Position numbers and translations under genes: made by a program. The notes beneath the pieces were generated by a model, which was not told the origin of the DNA, ran no database searches, and saw only the letters and a list, made by a program, of their open reading frames with translations. From assembly GCF_014638095.1 (NCBI RefSeq), contig NZ_BMFH01000001.1:496001-560000 (forward strand): a stretch of 64,000 bases of DNA. The letters are read 5' to 3'. Numbering within the stretch: position 1 is the stretch's first letter; each line of letters opens with the position of its first letter. This document shows positions 52,764 through 61,395 of this stretch, piece by piece. The stretch comes from Muriicola marianensis. GTDB taxonomy: Bacteria > Bacteroidota > Bacteroidia > Flavobacteriales > Flavobacteriaceae.

Positions 52764-53642
52764 ATGAAGGATAAAATATATGTAACCATAGGCCTCCCAT
52801 TTTACAACGCAGAGGATTTCCTAGAAATGGCAATAAAATCAATATTTGCTCAAACTTATCCTTATTGGGAGCTGATCTTGATGGACGATGGATCCACAGA
52901 CGACTCATTGGCGATAGCGAAATCGATCAGTGATTCCAGGGTCAGGGTGATCTCTGACGGAAAAAATAAAAAACTCGCAGCCCGACTCAATGAGATAGTT
53001 CGCATCGCAAAATATGATGTTATTATGAGGATGGACGCTGATGACCTGATGAGTACCGAAAGGCTGGAAAGACAAATAGAAGAATTAGAAAAATATCCGG
53101 AAGTGGATCTTATAAGTACAGGCACCATTTCCATAACCAATTCATTACAATATATTGGATCCCGAGGGCAAGATATTTCCGATATATCTTTACAGGATTT
53201 ATTAAGCAGAAGAGCTTCACCTTTGCACGCAAGTATCGTGGGTAGAAAAGCTTGGTTTTCCCGAAATTCGTATGATGAAAAACTGAAAATAGCCCAGGAC
53301 TATGACCTTTGGCTTAGAAGCAGTGCTAGTGGTGATTTTAATATTAGGATTATTTCTGACCGTTTATATTATTACCGTGAAGAGAATAACGCAACGGCAA
53401 AAAAAGTTTTAGCGGCATATAAAAATGAACGTCAAATGTTTAAAAAGTATGCCATAGGGGGACACTTATCTTATTGGCTCAAATCTAAGGTAAAATCCTT
53501 TGCTGTGTACTTTATAGCTCTTCTCGGTAAGGAAGATTGGTTGTTAAAGAGAAGAAGCCCTAGTAAGTTTAATGAAGAAGAGAAACGGAAATATTTAATG
53601 GAGGTTGAAAAAATTAAAAGGTTTGAACTACCCAAAAAATAG
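52764..53642 (+). CDS. Glycosyltransferase family 2
   Basis: This 292-residue protein begins YVTIGLPFYNAEDFLEMAIKS, with SIFAQTYPYWELILMDDGST (residues 26-45), a DxD-type RMDADDLMS and ASPLHASIVGRKAWF in the middle. The C-terminal tail is basic. The layout resembles GalNAc/rhamnosyl-type transferases of O-antigen loci; the sugar is not assignable. Confidence 0.9.
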   Translation: MKDKIYVTIGLPFYNAEDFLEMAIKSIFAQTYPYWELILMDDGSTDDSLAIAKSISDSRVRVISDGKNKKLAARLNEIVRIAKYDVIMRMDADDLMSTERLERQIEELEKYPEVDLISTGTISITNSLQYIGSRGQDISDISLQDLLSRRASPLHASIVGRKAWFSRNSYDEKLKIAQDYDLWLRSSASGDFNIRIISDRLYYYREENNATAKKVLAAYKNERQMFKKYAIGGHLSYWLKSKVKSFAVYFIALLGKEDWLLKRRSPSKFNEEEKRKYLMEVEKIKRFELPKK

Positions 53643-53693
53643 TCACTTAAAGAGATCTTTTAATCTATTTTATATGATTATGATTTTGTATAA

Positions 53694-54686
53694 ATGAAAG
53701 GTCAATTTATAATATCACTGGATTTTGAAATACATTGGGGTGTTTACGACGCCCTATCGTTGGATCAATACAGAGAAAATCTACTGGCTGTTCCGGAAGT
53801 AATTAAGAGCATCATGACCTTGGCTGAAGAGTATGGTGTTAAACTTACCTTCGCAACCGTAGGATTTCTGTTTGCCAGGAATAAGGAGGAAATTTTGAAA
53901 TTCAGCCCCGGCAGCAAGCCAAGTTATCAAAATCTTGCATTAGACCCATACTTATTGATCGATGATATAGGTCCTTGCGAAAATGAAGATTCACTGCATT
54001 ATGCAATTTCCATAATTGATAAGATAGCGAATTCGGAATTTCATGAAATAGGTAGCCACACTTACAGCCATTATAATTGCTTTGCACATGGACAAAGTAT
54101 TGAACAGTTTGAAGCTGATATCATAGCCGCAAAAAGTATTGCTGAATCCAAAGGGATCGAGCTAAAAAGCATTGTGTTTCCTAAAAACCAGGTGTTGGGC
54201 CCTTATTTAAAAGTATGTGAAAAACACGGTTTCACATCATTCAGGGGCAATGAGAACAGTATCTTGTACAATGATACCTTTGGAAAGATCAAGGCGAAAT
54301 TTCCTCTTTTTAGAATGTTGCGCATGGTAGATGCATATGTTAATATTTCTGGCTACCACACTTATCAGTTATCAATGGTCCAAAAGGATGGCAATCAAAT
54401 TCTCAATTTACCTTCAAGCCGATTTCTACGACCCTATCTCAATAAATTTTCATTTCTGGAACCCCTTAAGATCCGAAGGATTACTAAAGCCATGGAACAT
54501 GCTGCCAGAAAGAATGAAATGTATCATTTATGGTGGCATCCTCATAATTTTGGTGTGAATATTCGTGAAAATCTGACCAACCTCAGATATATTTTTGAAA
54601 AATATAAAGAGTTGCACGATAAATATGGCTTCCAAAGTGAATCGATGACGGGGCTAACAAATAAATTAATCTCCAAGTCCCAATAA
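53694..54686 (+). CDS. Polysaccharide deacetylase-family (NodB-like) protein
   Basis: This 330-residue protein lacks a signal peptide and is therefore cytoplasmic. The first metal motif is SLDFEIHWGVYD (DFE form rather than the classical DDG), the second is EIGSHTYSHYN with the H-x4-H zinc ligands. WWHPHNFG near the C-terminus supplies a further conserved His region. The DFE form occurs in a known branch of the family found in glycan loci. It may deacetylate a lipid-linked or nucleotide-linked amino sugar (inference). It overlaps the GT4 start (TAATG). Confidence 0.87.
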   Translation: MKGQFIISLDFEIHWGVYDALSLDQYRENLLAVPEVIKSIMTLAEEYGVKLTFATVGFLFARNKEEILKFSPGSKPSYQNLALDPYLLIDDIGPCENEDSLHYAISIIDKIANSEFHEIGSHTYSHYNCFAHGQSIEQFEADIIAAKSIAESKGIELKSIVFPKNQVLGPYLKVCEKHGFTSFRGNENSILYNDTFGKIKAKFPLFRMLRMVDAYVNISGYHTYQLSMVQKDGNQILNLPSSRFLRPYLNKFSFLEPLKIRRITKAMEHAARKNEMYHLWWHPHNFGVNIRENLTNLRYIFEKYKELHDKYGFQSESMTGLTNKLISKSQ

Positions 54687-55828
54687 TGGTCAAACCAAAA
54701 TTTCTTCTGGTCTCAACGGTATCTTTGACTTTATACTTTTTTAAAGGACAGGTCCGATTCCTCAACCAATATTTTGATGTGGAGGTTGTTGCCAGCCCTG
54801 ACGAAAAGCTGGAGAGCTTTGCCAAAACAGAAGGAGTTATATATCATGGACTTCCCATGCGTCGGGAGATATCCTTATTCCAGGATATAATGAGCTTGTT
54901 AAAAATGATTCGGCTGGTTCATAAAACAAAACCTGAGATCATACATGGCAACACGCCTAAGGCTGGATTAATTAGTATGATGGCCGGATGGCTTATGAGA
55001 ATTCCCGGACGTATTTATTACGTCCACGGCCTGAGATATGAAGGGGCTTCTGGTCTGAAAAAACGATTTTTAATGTTGATGGAAAGTCTATCCTGTCATT
55101 TTGCAACAGAGATTTTTAGTGTTAGCTATGGTATTAAGGAAAAACTTGCTTCTGATAAGATTACCTCAAAGGAGGTTTCAGTTATATCTAATGGTAGCAT
55201 CAACGGCATAGACCCCAACTTTTTCAATCCCGCATTATTCTCAAAAAAAAACATAAGGGAAAAATACAACATCCCTTCCACAGCTGTGGTATTGGGTTAT
55301 GTGGGTCGACTTGTGGGGGATAAAGGAATAAATGAACTGATTGAGGCATTCCTTGGCCTAAAACAAGAAAGAGAAAGACTATACCTTCTCCTCGTCGGGA
55401 ATTTTGAAGATCACTTAGATCCTTTGAAATCTTCAACCAAAGAAACTATTGAGACCCATCCGAATATTAAAGCTGTAGGATTTCAATCAGATATAAGACC
55501 CTTCTTATCAGCAATGGATCTCTTCGTTTTTCCAAGCTACAGGGAGGGTTTTGGAGTTTCTCTTATGGAGGCAGGTGCCATGGGGTTGCCTATAATTTCA
55601 ACTAATATTACAGGTTGTAATGAGATCATTCAACAAGGATCAAATGGTTTTCTCGTACCCTCAAAATCTAGTTTGGAACTGATAAGTAAAGTATCTGGAA
55701 TACTCAATGGCACACAAAATGTATCCTGGGATGCGCATCAGATAAGGAACCATATTATCACAAAATACGATCAAAATCGCATATGGAATGAAGCGTATCA
55801 ATACTATTCCAAGGTACTAGGTAATTAG
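54686..55828 (+). CDS. Glycosyltransferase family 4
   Basis: This is a 380-residue GT-B enzyme. The N-domain has KFLLVSTVSLTLYFFKGQVR and HGNTPKAGLISMMAGWLMRI; the C-domain has LGYVGRLVGDKGINELIEAF and the donor site PSYREGFGVSLMEAGAMGLP. The start resembles the WbtD/PglA-like group that acts early on bacillosamine-type lipid carriers, but this is only a family hint. It is the last plus-strand gene of the A/T-rich cassette; a bidirectional terminator follows 29 bp after the stop. Confidence 0.93.
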   Translation: MVKPKFLLVSTVSLTLYFFKGQVRFLNQYFDVEVVASPDEKLESFAKTEGVIYHGLPMRREISLFQDIMSLLKMIRLVHKTKPEIIHGNTPKAGLISMMAGWLMRIPGRIYYVHGLRYEGASGLKKRFLMLMESLSCHFATEIFSVSYGIKEKLASDKITSKEVSVISNGSINGIDPNFFNPALFSKKNIREKYNIPSTAVVLGYVGRLVGDKGINELIEAFLGLKQERERLYLLLVGNFEDHLDPLKSSTKETIETHPNIKAVGFQSDIRPFLSAMDLFVFPSYREGFGVSLMEAGAMGLPIISTNITGCNEIIQQGSNGFLVPSKSSLELISKVSGILNGTQNVSWDAHQIRNHIITKYDQNRIWNEAYQYYSKVLGN

Positions 55829-55856
55829 GAATAAGTGCATGAAGTAAGAACATAAA

Positions 55857-55885
55857 AAAACCTGTTATCGAGAATAACAGGTTTT
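55857..55885. terminator. Bidirectional terminator between GT4 and beta-helix lipoprotein
   Basis: A perfect 12-bp stem (AAAACCTGTTAT / ATAACAGGTTTT) with a 5-nt loop has T runs on both strands. It closes the glycosyltransferase operon from one side and the lipoprotein gene from the other. Confidence 0.93.
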
Positions 55886-55905
55886 CTAATTCTTTAAGAA
55901 TTCTT

Positions 55906-57822
55906 CTAATTGGATCTGTTCACTTCATTATTCCTAAGCACTATGTTCTGGCTTTGGACAATTTCAAAATCTGTATTACTCAAATTGTTTTCAAACAAAA
56001 TGTTTTTTGTATTGTCCAGATAAATATTGAAATTCTGGTTATTAAAACTATTTAATGTGTTACCTGTAAAGGTAATTTGGAATTCAGTTGAAGAACTACC
56101 AGCATTAAAATTAATAAAACTAATGGGCCTGTTTCCTACATTAATGTCTTCACCGCTGATTGAAATATTATTTATATTATCCGCGTTTGGTGCATTTTTA
56201 TATCCGTAACTAATTCCTGCGGAATTTCTTATTGTGTTATTTCTGAAGGTAGTGTTATAAAGGTCACTAGTTAATTGAATACCAATTTCGCAATCTAGAA
56301 TGGTATTATTTTCAACTAGATGATCCCTTGCAGCCATTTTAATACCATCCTCATAACCTTTAATCGTATTACCTCTGATTACATAATTGTAATTAAATTC
56401 AGTATTATTCCTGATATACGATTGAATATTAATACCAAATGAAATATCAGATGATCTTGCTTCAAATACATTGTTGGTTATTTCGACATCGAAAGAGGCA
56501 AAATTGGCCACCCATTTATCGAAATAATTATTATCTATTTGGACAGAGTTTGCAGTGTATACAACAATATCTCCTTGTTCATTCCCGGTAAACCTGGAAT
56601 TTTTAATAACAACGTTTTCAACTTTGTTGATCTCGTTTATAGATCCATCATTGTTTACATATCTTAAAGCTTCAAGATCAATACCATAACGGGGTGCGGT
56701 ACCAGCGCTTGTAGCAACCAGGTCGCCGTTTGCATCTCTTGTTTGTTCCCCATTTCCACATTTATCAATGATGCAATTATCAATCACTACGCCATTGGCA
56801 TCTACGACCGCAATATTATTTCTTCTGTTCTCAGAGACAAAACAGTCCTTGATCAAAACATTCTCACTAGTTCTATTTCCGTTACTCAGCGAACCATCAG
56901 GGTTCCTTATAGTCTTAGAATGCACCTGAATACCTTCTCCGATCGCTTCTTTAACTGTGACATTCTGAATCAATGTATTATGAGAGCCTATTACCCAGAT
57001 CACATGACCATATCCATGGGTATCGCGCCTAACACCTACTATATCCACGATTGGAGAATAATCATGCTCAAATCGATCTCCGAATAAATTACCCCCTGAG
57101 ATAGTAGTATTGTCTGTGGTATATAGAGTAATTAAGGCATAGGCAGGAAAGTTATTTGGCTGAACCCTGAGGAAGGTTTCATCGGACATCTTCAAGTGGA
57201 AATTCGATGGAATGCGTATTGACCTTTCTGCACAATATTCTCTATTTACCTTATTCGCCTTTACATTAAAGTAAGCATCCACGCGACCAATATTGAATTC
57301 GGTACCACCGAGAGATTTTACCAGTTCAATCGCGGAATTAATATTTTCTCTATTGGTCAATGCGGTTTCCTCAGAAACAATGCCTTCTACTATTTCCCAT
57401 CTGGCCGGATCAAAAAAGAAATTATCTTCCTTTAGAGAAACATCGCCAATTACATCCAAGGTTATGTTTAAAAGTCTACCGTCTATGGTACCACCGGAAA
57501 AATTTAAAGTACCATTGGTAATTTCACCACCGTCGAAATCCAAAGAAATATTGGAAGGTAAATTAATGGTTGATCCATTGAGGTCTAATGTACAATCAAT
57601 AATGACTGTTGAATTGGCCTCCAGACTTGTAGGATCAAAAGTACATGGGACTTCATTGATGGGGTCGAGGGGTTCACCCACCGAGGTATTCGTAGTATTT
57701 TCTTCTATTTCCTGACTAATTGTTTCTTCGAAAAGATCCTCATCAGAACAGGAAAAGGAGAGCACTATTATGAATAATAAAAGCACAGAAGTTTTAGGGA
57801 AAGTTACTTGTAATTTGCTCAT
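55906..57822 (-). CDS. Surface lipoprotein with right-handed beta-helix
   Basis: This 638-residue protein is read from the ATG giving MSKLQVTFPKTSVLLLF; a longer frame adds 27 unlikely residues. The lipoprotein signal ends IIVLSFSC and the next residues SDEDLFEE are acidic, close to the SDDFE-like surface-export signal described for Flavobacterium lipoproteins. A short beta-region with DLNGSTINLPSNISLDFDGG precedes many parallel beta-helix rungs (N-x-I-x-x-N, e.g. VENNTILDCEIGIQL). Such folds occur in polysaccharide lyases, epimerases and hydrolases; catalytic residues cannot be assigned by eye. It is inverted relative to its neighbours inside the glycan locus. Confidence 0.88.
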   Translation of the reverse strand: MSKLQVTFPKTSVLLLFIIVLSFSCSDEDLFEETISQEIEENTTNTSVGEPLDPINEVPCTFDPTSLEANSTVIIDCTLDLNGSTINLPSNISLDFDGGEITNGTLNFSGGTIDGRLLNITLDVIGDVSLKEDNFFFDPARWEIVEGIVSEETALTNRENINSAIELVKSLGGTEFNIGRVDAYFNVKANKVNREYCAERSIRIPSNFHLKMSDETFLRVQPNNFPAYALITLYTTDNTTISGGNLFGDRFEHDYSPIVDIVGVRRDTHGYGHVIWVIGSHNTLIQNVTVKEAIGEGIQVHSKTIRNPDGSLSNGNRTSENVLIKDCFVSENRRNNIAVVDANGVVIDNCIIDKCGNGEQTRDANGDLVATSAGTAPRYGIDLEALRYVNNDGSINEINKVENVVIKNSRFTGNEQGDIVVYTANSVQIDNNYFDKWVANFASFDVEITNNVFEARSSDISFGINIQSYIRNNTEFNYNYVIRGNTIKGYEDGIKMAARDHLVENNTILDCEIGIQLTSDLYNTTFRNNTIRNSAGISYGYKNAPNADNINNISISGEDINVGNRPISFINFNAGSSSTEFQITFTGNTLNSFNNQNFNIYLDNTKNILFENNLSNTDFEIVQSQNIVLRNNEVNRSN

Positions 57823-58023
57823 AGCCGTAGGTTTAGGGTTCTCAAATATGAGAATTTTAAGAATAACAACGTTAAAATGAATGTTTTTTTCGATGAAATA
57901 CACCCTTTAGCTACGGGTCAAAAATAACTCCGGATTACAATTATAGTTTTTTTAACAAAATAATCGATGAAATGCAGTTTTTCCCCAAATTATAACTGGT
58001 AACATGAATATTTACTTGCAGAA

Positions 58024-58043
58024 TATATTTGATTGTAATCAAA
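58024..58043 (+). promoter_or_regulatory. -7 box overlapped by a 16-bp inverted repeat
   Basis: TATATTTG (58024-58031) is an exact -7 match, and TTTGATT-GT-AATCAAA (58028-58043) is a perfect inverted repeat covering its 3' half and the expected start site. This is the geometry of a repressor operator. No TTG is found at the right distance upstream. Confidence 0.4.
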
Positions 58044-58178
58044 AACAATTCGTAGAAGTTTATTCTCAATTAGAAAAAAAGTTCATCATTTCTTTCTAAC
58101 AATGTCATTAATCGTGATTATTTTCCGAACAGCCGTAAAATTTTATAGCTATTTTAATTCGTGCGATATTTCGAAAAA

Positions 58179-58192
58179 TTGTATCGATACAA
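58179..58192. promoter_or_regulatory. 14-bp perfect palindrome (operator candidate)
   Basis: TTGTATCGATACAA is identical on both strands and lies 100 bp upstream of the second -7 box. The protein that binds it, if any, is unknown. Confidence 0.35.
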
Positions 58193-58278
58193 GACGGCTC
58201 TAAATCTCGAAATCTGCCGGAATGTCTTATTCCTTCTTAATTTTTACCCGAGGAAAGTACAATTTCCTAAGGAAACCT

Positions 58279-58286
58279 TAACTTTG
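58279..58286 (+). promoter_or_regulatory. -7 box for the acetyltransferase operon
   Basis: TAACTTTG is an exact TAnnTTTG match; a start near 58292 would leave a leader of about 38 nt to the ATG at 58330. Instead of a TTG, the -33 position holds the AGGAAA/TTTCCT inverted repeat. Confidence 0.5.
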
Positions 58287-58329
58287 TTGTGGAAGAACCC
58301 AATATATATTGGGTGAAGACCAAACCTAC

Positions 58330-58977
58330 ATGGAGACTAAAACAAAAAAAAATCAAATTATAATTTACGGTGCAGGGGGGCATTCCCAGGTGATCCGGTC
58401 TGTTCTGGAACTTTCTGATTGCTCGGTTTCCCAGATGTACGACGATAAAAAATCGGGCTGGCACCATGCCGCCACCGATGTGAACCCGGGTATACGAGAA
58501 AACCTGGACAATTTTCCTGTTACGGATGCGCCCGTGATTATCGCTATAGGCAACAACCTGGAGCGTTCTGAAATCGCCGGGATGATGGAAGGCAGTAACT
58601 TTATCAATGCCGTGCACCCTTCCGTGATCGTAGACAAGACCTCTGTGCTGGGCGCAGGCACAGTGGCCTTCGCCGGTGTCATCGTCCAGGCCAACACCCG
58701 AGTGGGCAAACATGTGATTCTCAATACCGGAGCCAGCGTGGACCACGATAACGTCATTGGGGACTATGCACATATCTCTCCCAAAGCCGTATTGTGCGGG
58801 CATGTGGAGATAGGGGAAGGAACCCATGTAGGGGCCGGGGCTATTGTGATCCCAAGCGTTAAGATCGGCAAATGGTGTACCATAGGAGCCGGTGCCGTTA
58901 TTATACGGGATGTTCCCGATTATTGCACCGTAGTAGGTAACCCCGGCAGGGTCATCAAGACCGGAAAGCACAGGTAA
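58330..58977 (+). CDS. PglD/NeuD-type sugar O/N-acetyltransferase
   Basis: This 215-residue trimeric left-handed beta-helix acyltransferase is read from the ATG; a TTG seven codons upstream is possible. The N-terminal domain QIIIYGAGGHSQVIRSVLEL binds the UDP sugar. Hexapeptide repeats run from HPSVIVDKTSVLGAG to ITIGAGAV-like rungs (WCTIGAGAVIIRDVPD). The catalytic His lies in GASVDHDNVIGDYAHISP. It should N-acetylate the 4-amino sugar made by the dehydratase and aminotransferase encoded at 37769 and 39691, although 18 kb away. Confidence 0.93.
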   Translation: METKTKKNQIIIYGAGGHSQVIRSVLELSDCSVSQMYDDKKSGWHHAATDVNPGIRENLDNFPVTDAPVIIAIGNNLERSEIAGMMEGSNFINAVHPSVIVDKTSVLGAGTVAFAGVIVQANTRVGKHVILNTGASVDHDNVIGDYAHISPKAVLCGHVEIGEGTHVGAGAIVIPSVKIGKWCTIGAGAVIIRDVPDYCTVVGNPGRVIKTGKHR

Positions 58978-59012
58978 GCCCCACATAAATTACCAATCTA
59001 AATATCCCAATC

Positions 59013-60578
59013 TTGAAACATACACCGTACGACATCCTCTATGTAGGCGCCGGAATCGCAACCAGCTTTTCCCTCCTCAAATTATTGGAGAACCTGAAGG
59101 AGCATCCGCCTCAATTCCCCATTAGCATTGGGGTTATAGACAAATATTCTGAATTCTTTAAGGGCATTCCCTACGGAAAACGCTCAGGGGATTCCGTGCT
59201 GCTGATCAATGCACTGCAAGCCTTTCTCCCCCAGCCTCAGCGCGAGGCTTACGTAGCATGGCTCAACGCCCATAAGGAGGAGCTGGTGTCTCATTTCCTC
59301 CAAGCCGGAGGGTCCAGGGCTCAAAAATGGCTGACCGATAACCAGGCCTGTCTCGAGAAAGGCCAATGGGATGAACTCTTTGTTCCCAGAAGCTTTTTTG
59401 GGCAGTATATTGAGGAAAAGGTCTTGAATGCCGTTGCTGAAGCTGAAAAGTCGGGCCGTGTCAGTATAGATTATCATGTAGGCGAGGTGTCCGATATTGA
59501 AAAAACTTCAGGAGGTTTTGATCTGATCCTGGACAACGGTTCTATGTTACATAGCAGGAAAGTAGTCCTTTCGATAGGGTCTCTCCCCAATACCCGTTTG
59601 CCGGGAGTGGAGGTGTCCGACAAGAAAGGGGAATTTATGACGGTCCATAGCATTTATGACTATGAACTTGACCACGTCCTGACAGAACTACAGACATTTT
59701 TAGATAACAGGCAATCACAAGAGACGAATGTCCTGGTCATAGGAGCCAATGCCAGCGGACTGGAAACCCTGTATAAATTCACGGATCTTCCCTCTCTGGA
59801 TGAAAAGATCAGCCGGTATTTTGTGCTCTCCACCCACGGAGTGATGCCCGATGCAGAGATCGACCCCGAGGGTATGGATTCCTTTGTACCCAAGCATCTA
59901 CAGGCACTTCAATCCAGGGAATCACTTACGGCAAAGGAGATCGCAGAGGCCACCTTTAAAGACCTCGACCTGGCCGAGAGCATCCCCCTGGGTGCTGCTA
60001 CGACGGTGGGGATCATTTCCCGGGGATTCGGTTCATTATTGTCTAAACTCAGCCCTGAGGAGCTGGCCAATTTCGCCTGCTTTTACGGGAATGAGATCGG
60101 CAGGAGACAGCGATGCGCAGGGCAGCATTACATCAGTTCTGTGGAGGAGTTGAAGAAGGCGGGAAGACTTACCCATATTGCCGGCCGATATGAGCGCCTG
60201 AAAGGAGACAATAAAGGACATGCCATTCTTACGTATACGGATACACACAGCGGGAAACAAGTGGAACTCGAAGAACCATTGCACCTGGTTATCAACTGTA
60301 TCGGAAGCACCAATCTCACCAGAGAAGACATCCCTCCCCTGATGTCCAACCTGATCAGAAAGGGGTACATTAAACCCAACGCATCCAACATAGGAATCAG
60401 CGTAAATGCCCAACTGGAAGCATCCCGGGGCATCCATGTAATAGGACCCATGCTCGCGGGCAATGTGGTAAAGGGATCAGCCCTCTGGCACCTCGAGCAT
60501 TGCGGCAGGATCATCTGGACCTCAGAGCTCTTAGCCGACATTGTTACGGAAAAGATGAAGGAGCTGCAGATCAAGTAA
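59013..60578 (+). CDS. FAD/NAD(P)-binding protein of unknown substrate
   Basis: This is a 521-residue flavoprotein-like enzyme. The N-terminal dinucleotide-binding motif is slightly altered (DILYVGAGIATSFSLLKLLE). A PYGKRSGDSVLLINAL region matches the NAD_binding_9 type. A second Rossmann motif, LVIGANASGLETLYKF, lies near residue 248, and the C-terminal GIHVIGPMLAGNVVKGSALW near 475-494 resembles the FAD-binding GD-type end. The family includes uncharacterised proteins and some hydroxylases. It stands between an acetyltransferase and two initiating transferases, so a role in modifying a sugar or lipid carrier is possible but unproven. Confidence 0.8.
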   Translation: MKHTPYDILYVGAGIATSFSLLKLLENLKEHPPQFPISIGVIDKYSEFFKGIPYGKRSGDSVLLINALQAFLPQPQREAYVAWLNAHKEELVSHFLQAGGSRAQKWLTDNQACLEKGQWDELFVPRSFFGQYIEEKVLNAVAEAEKSGRVSIDYHVGEVSDIEKTSGGFDLILDNGSMLHSRKVVLSIGSLPNTRLPGVEVSDKKGEFMTVHSIYDYELDHVLTELQTFLDNRQSQETNVLVIGANASGLETLYKFTDLPSLDEKISRYFVLSTHGVMPDAEIDPEGMDSFVPKHLQALQSRESLTAKEIAEATFKDLDLAESIPLGAATTVGIISRGFGSLLSKLSPEELANFACFYGNEIGRRQRCAGQHYISSVEELKKAGRLTHIAGRYERLKGDNKGHAILTYTDTHSGKQVELEEPLHLVINCIGSTNLTREDIPPLMSNLIRKGYIKPNASNIGISVNAQLEASRGIHVIGPMLAGNVVKGSALWHLEHCGRIIWTSELLADIVTEKMKELQIK

Positions 60579-60723
60579 ATTAAGGGCATTAACTTTTTAT
60601 TTTTCAGGGTTGATGGTGGTGCATTTCGTCGATTGTGCTTTTTATCGATTGATGTAGGCGTTGAACGTGTAAACGAATCCTGTTTTTTATAAAAACAATA
60701 TTTTTACTTAAACCGTCGGAAAA

Positions 60724-61392
60724 TTGTACAGAACATTTTTTAAGAGAAGCCTGGACCTTGTTTTTTCCCTGAGTTTGCTGGTAGTATTGTTTCCTGTTAT
60801 CCTGATCATTTCGGTCATCCTTTTGGTCACAACAGGGGATTCTCCATTTTTTAAGCAAGTCAGGCCCGGAAAGGATGAAGCCCTGTTTTCCATCTTTAAG
60901 TTCAAGACGATGAATGACGACAGGGACCGGGATGGGAATCTCCTGCCGGATCGGGACAGACTCACTGTCCTGGGATCTTTCCTTAGAAGATCCTCTCTGG
61001 ATGAGATCCCGCAATTGTTTAATGTGCTCATAGGAGATATGAGTTTTGTAGGTCCCCGTCCCCTCTTGCTGGCCTATTTGCCGTATTACACGGAAGAAGA
61101 ACGAAAACGACACCAGATCAGACCCGGAATTACCGGACTGGCACAGGTTTCCGGCAGAAATCACCTCGGGTGGGATGAACGGCTGGCCATTGATGTGAAA
61201 TATTTCGACAATATGAGTTTTTGGCTGGACGCGAAAATCATTCTGCTGACCATTGGTAAGGTACTGGGCTCTAAAGATATTGTGGTCGACGGCTCCTCCC
61301 AGGTACGCCTGGACGACGAGAGACGGCTGACCCTGGTACCAGAAAAAAAAAGTGACGAATACTTCTCAGGAAGTTATTTAAAGGTAGTGTAA
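60724..61392 (+). CDS. Small initiating sugar-phosphate transferase (PglC/WcaJ-C family)
   Basis: This is a 222-residue monotopic phosphoglycosyl transferase that moves a sugar-1-phosphate to undecaprenyl phosphate. The start must be TTG, because a stop lies five codons upstream in frame. KRSLDLVFSLSLLVVLFPVI is the re-entrant helix, FFKQVRPGKDEALFSIFKFKTM the core (residues 39-60), and SSLDEIPQLFNVLIGDMSFVGPRP has the Asp-Glu dyad (residues 92-115). A C-terminal extension VRLDDERRLTLVPEKKSDEY is absent from the next gene. It is followed after 3 bp by a close paralog. Confidence 0.93.
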   Translation: MYRTFFKRSLDLVFSLSLLVVLFPVILIISVILLVTTGDSPFFKQVRPGKDEALFSIFKFKTMNDDRDRDGNLLPDRDRLTVLGSFLRRSSLDEIPQLFNVLIGDMSFVGPRPLLLAYLPYYTEEERKRHQIRPGITGLAQVSGRNHLGWDERLAIDVKYFDNMSFWLDAKIILLTIGKVLGSKDIVVDGSSQVRLDDERRLTLVPEKKSDEYFSGSYLKVV

Positions 61393-61395
61393 CCT

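Larger units (their letters stand above)
57823..58329. other. 507-bp gene-free, A/T-rich control region
   Basis: No convincing gene is present; a 31-codon frame at 58004-58099 is probably chance. The region contains two -7 boxes on the plus strand (TATATTTG at 58024 and TAACTTTG at 58279), two perfect inverted repeats (58028-58043 and 58179-58192) and overlapping AGGAAA/TTTCCT arms at 58251-58275. On the minus strand TATTTTTG at 57926-57919 may be the -7 box of the lipoprotein gene. It marks the edge of the A/T-rich cassette. Confidence 0.6.

Noticed and set aside
58004-58099. 31-codon open frame in the control region as a small gene
   Set aside because: It is in strongly A/T-rich DNA, spans the inverted repeat and -7 box, and has no recognisable motif; chance is the simpler explanation.
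58267-58986. 239-codon minus-strand frame opposite the PglD-type acetyltransferase
   Set aside because: The plus strand encodes clear hexapeptide repeats and the catalytic His; the antisense frame is a by-product of repeated GTC/GGC codons.
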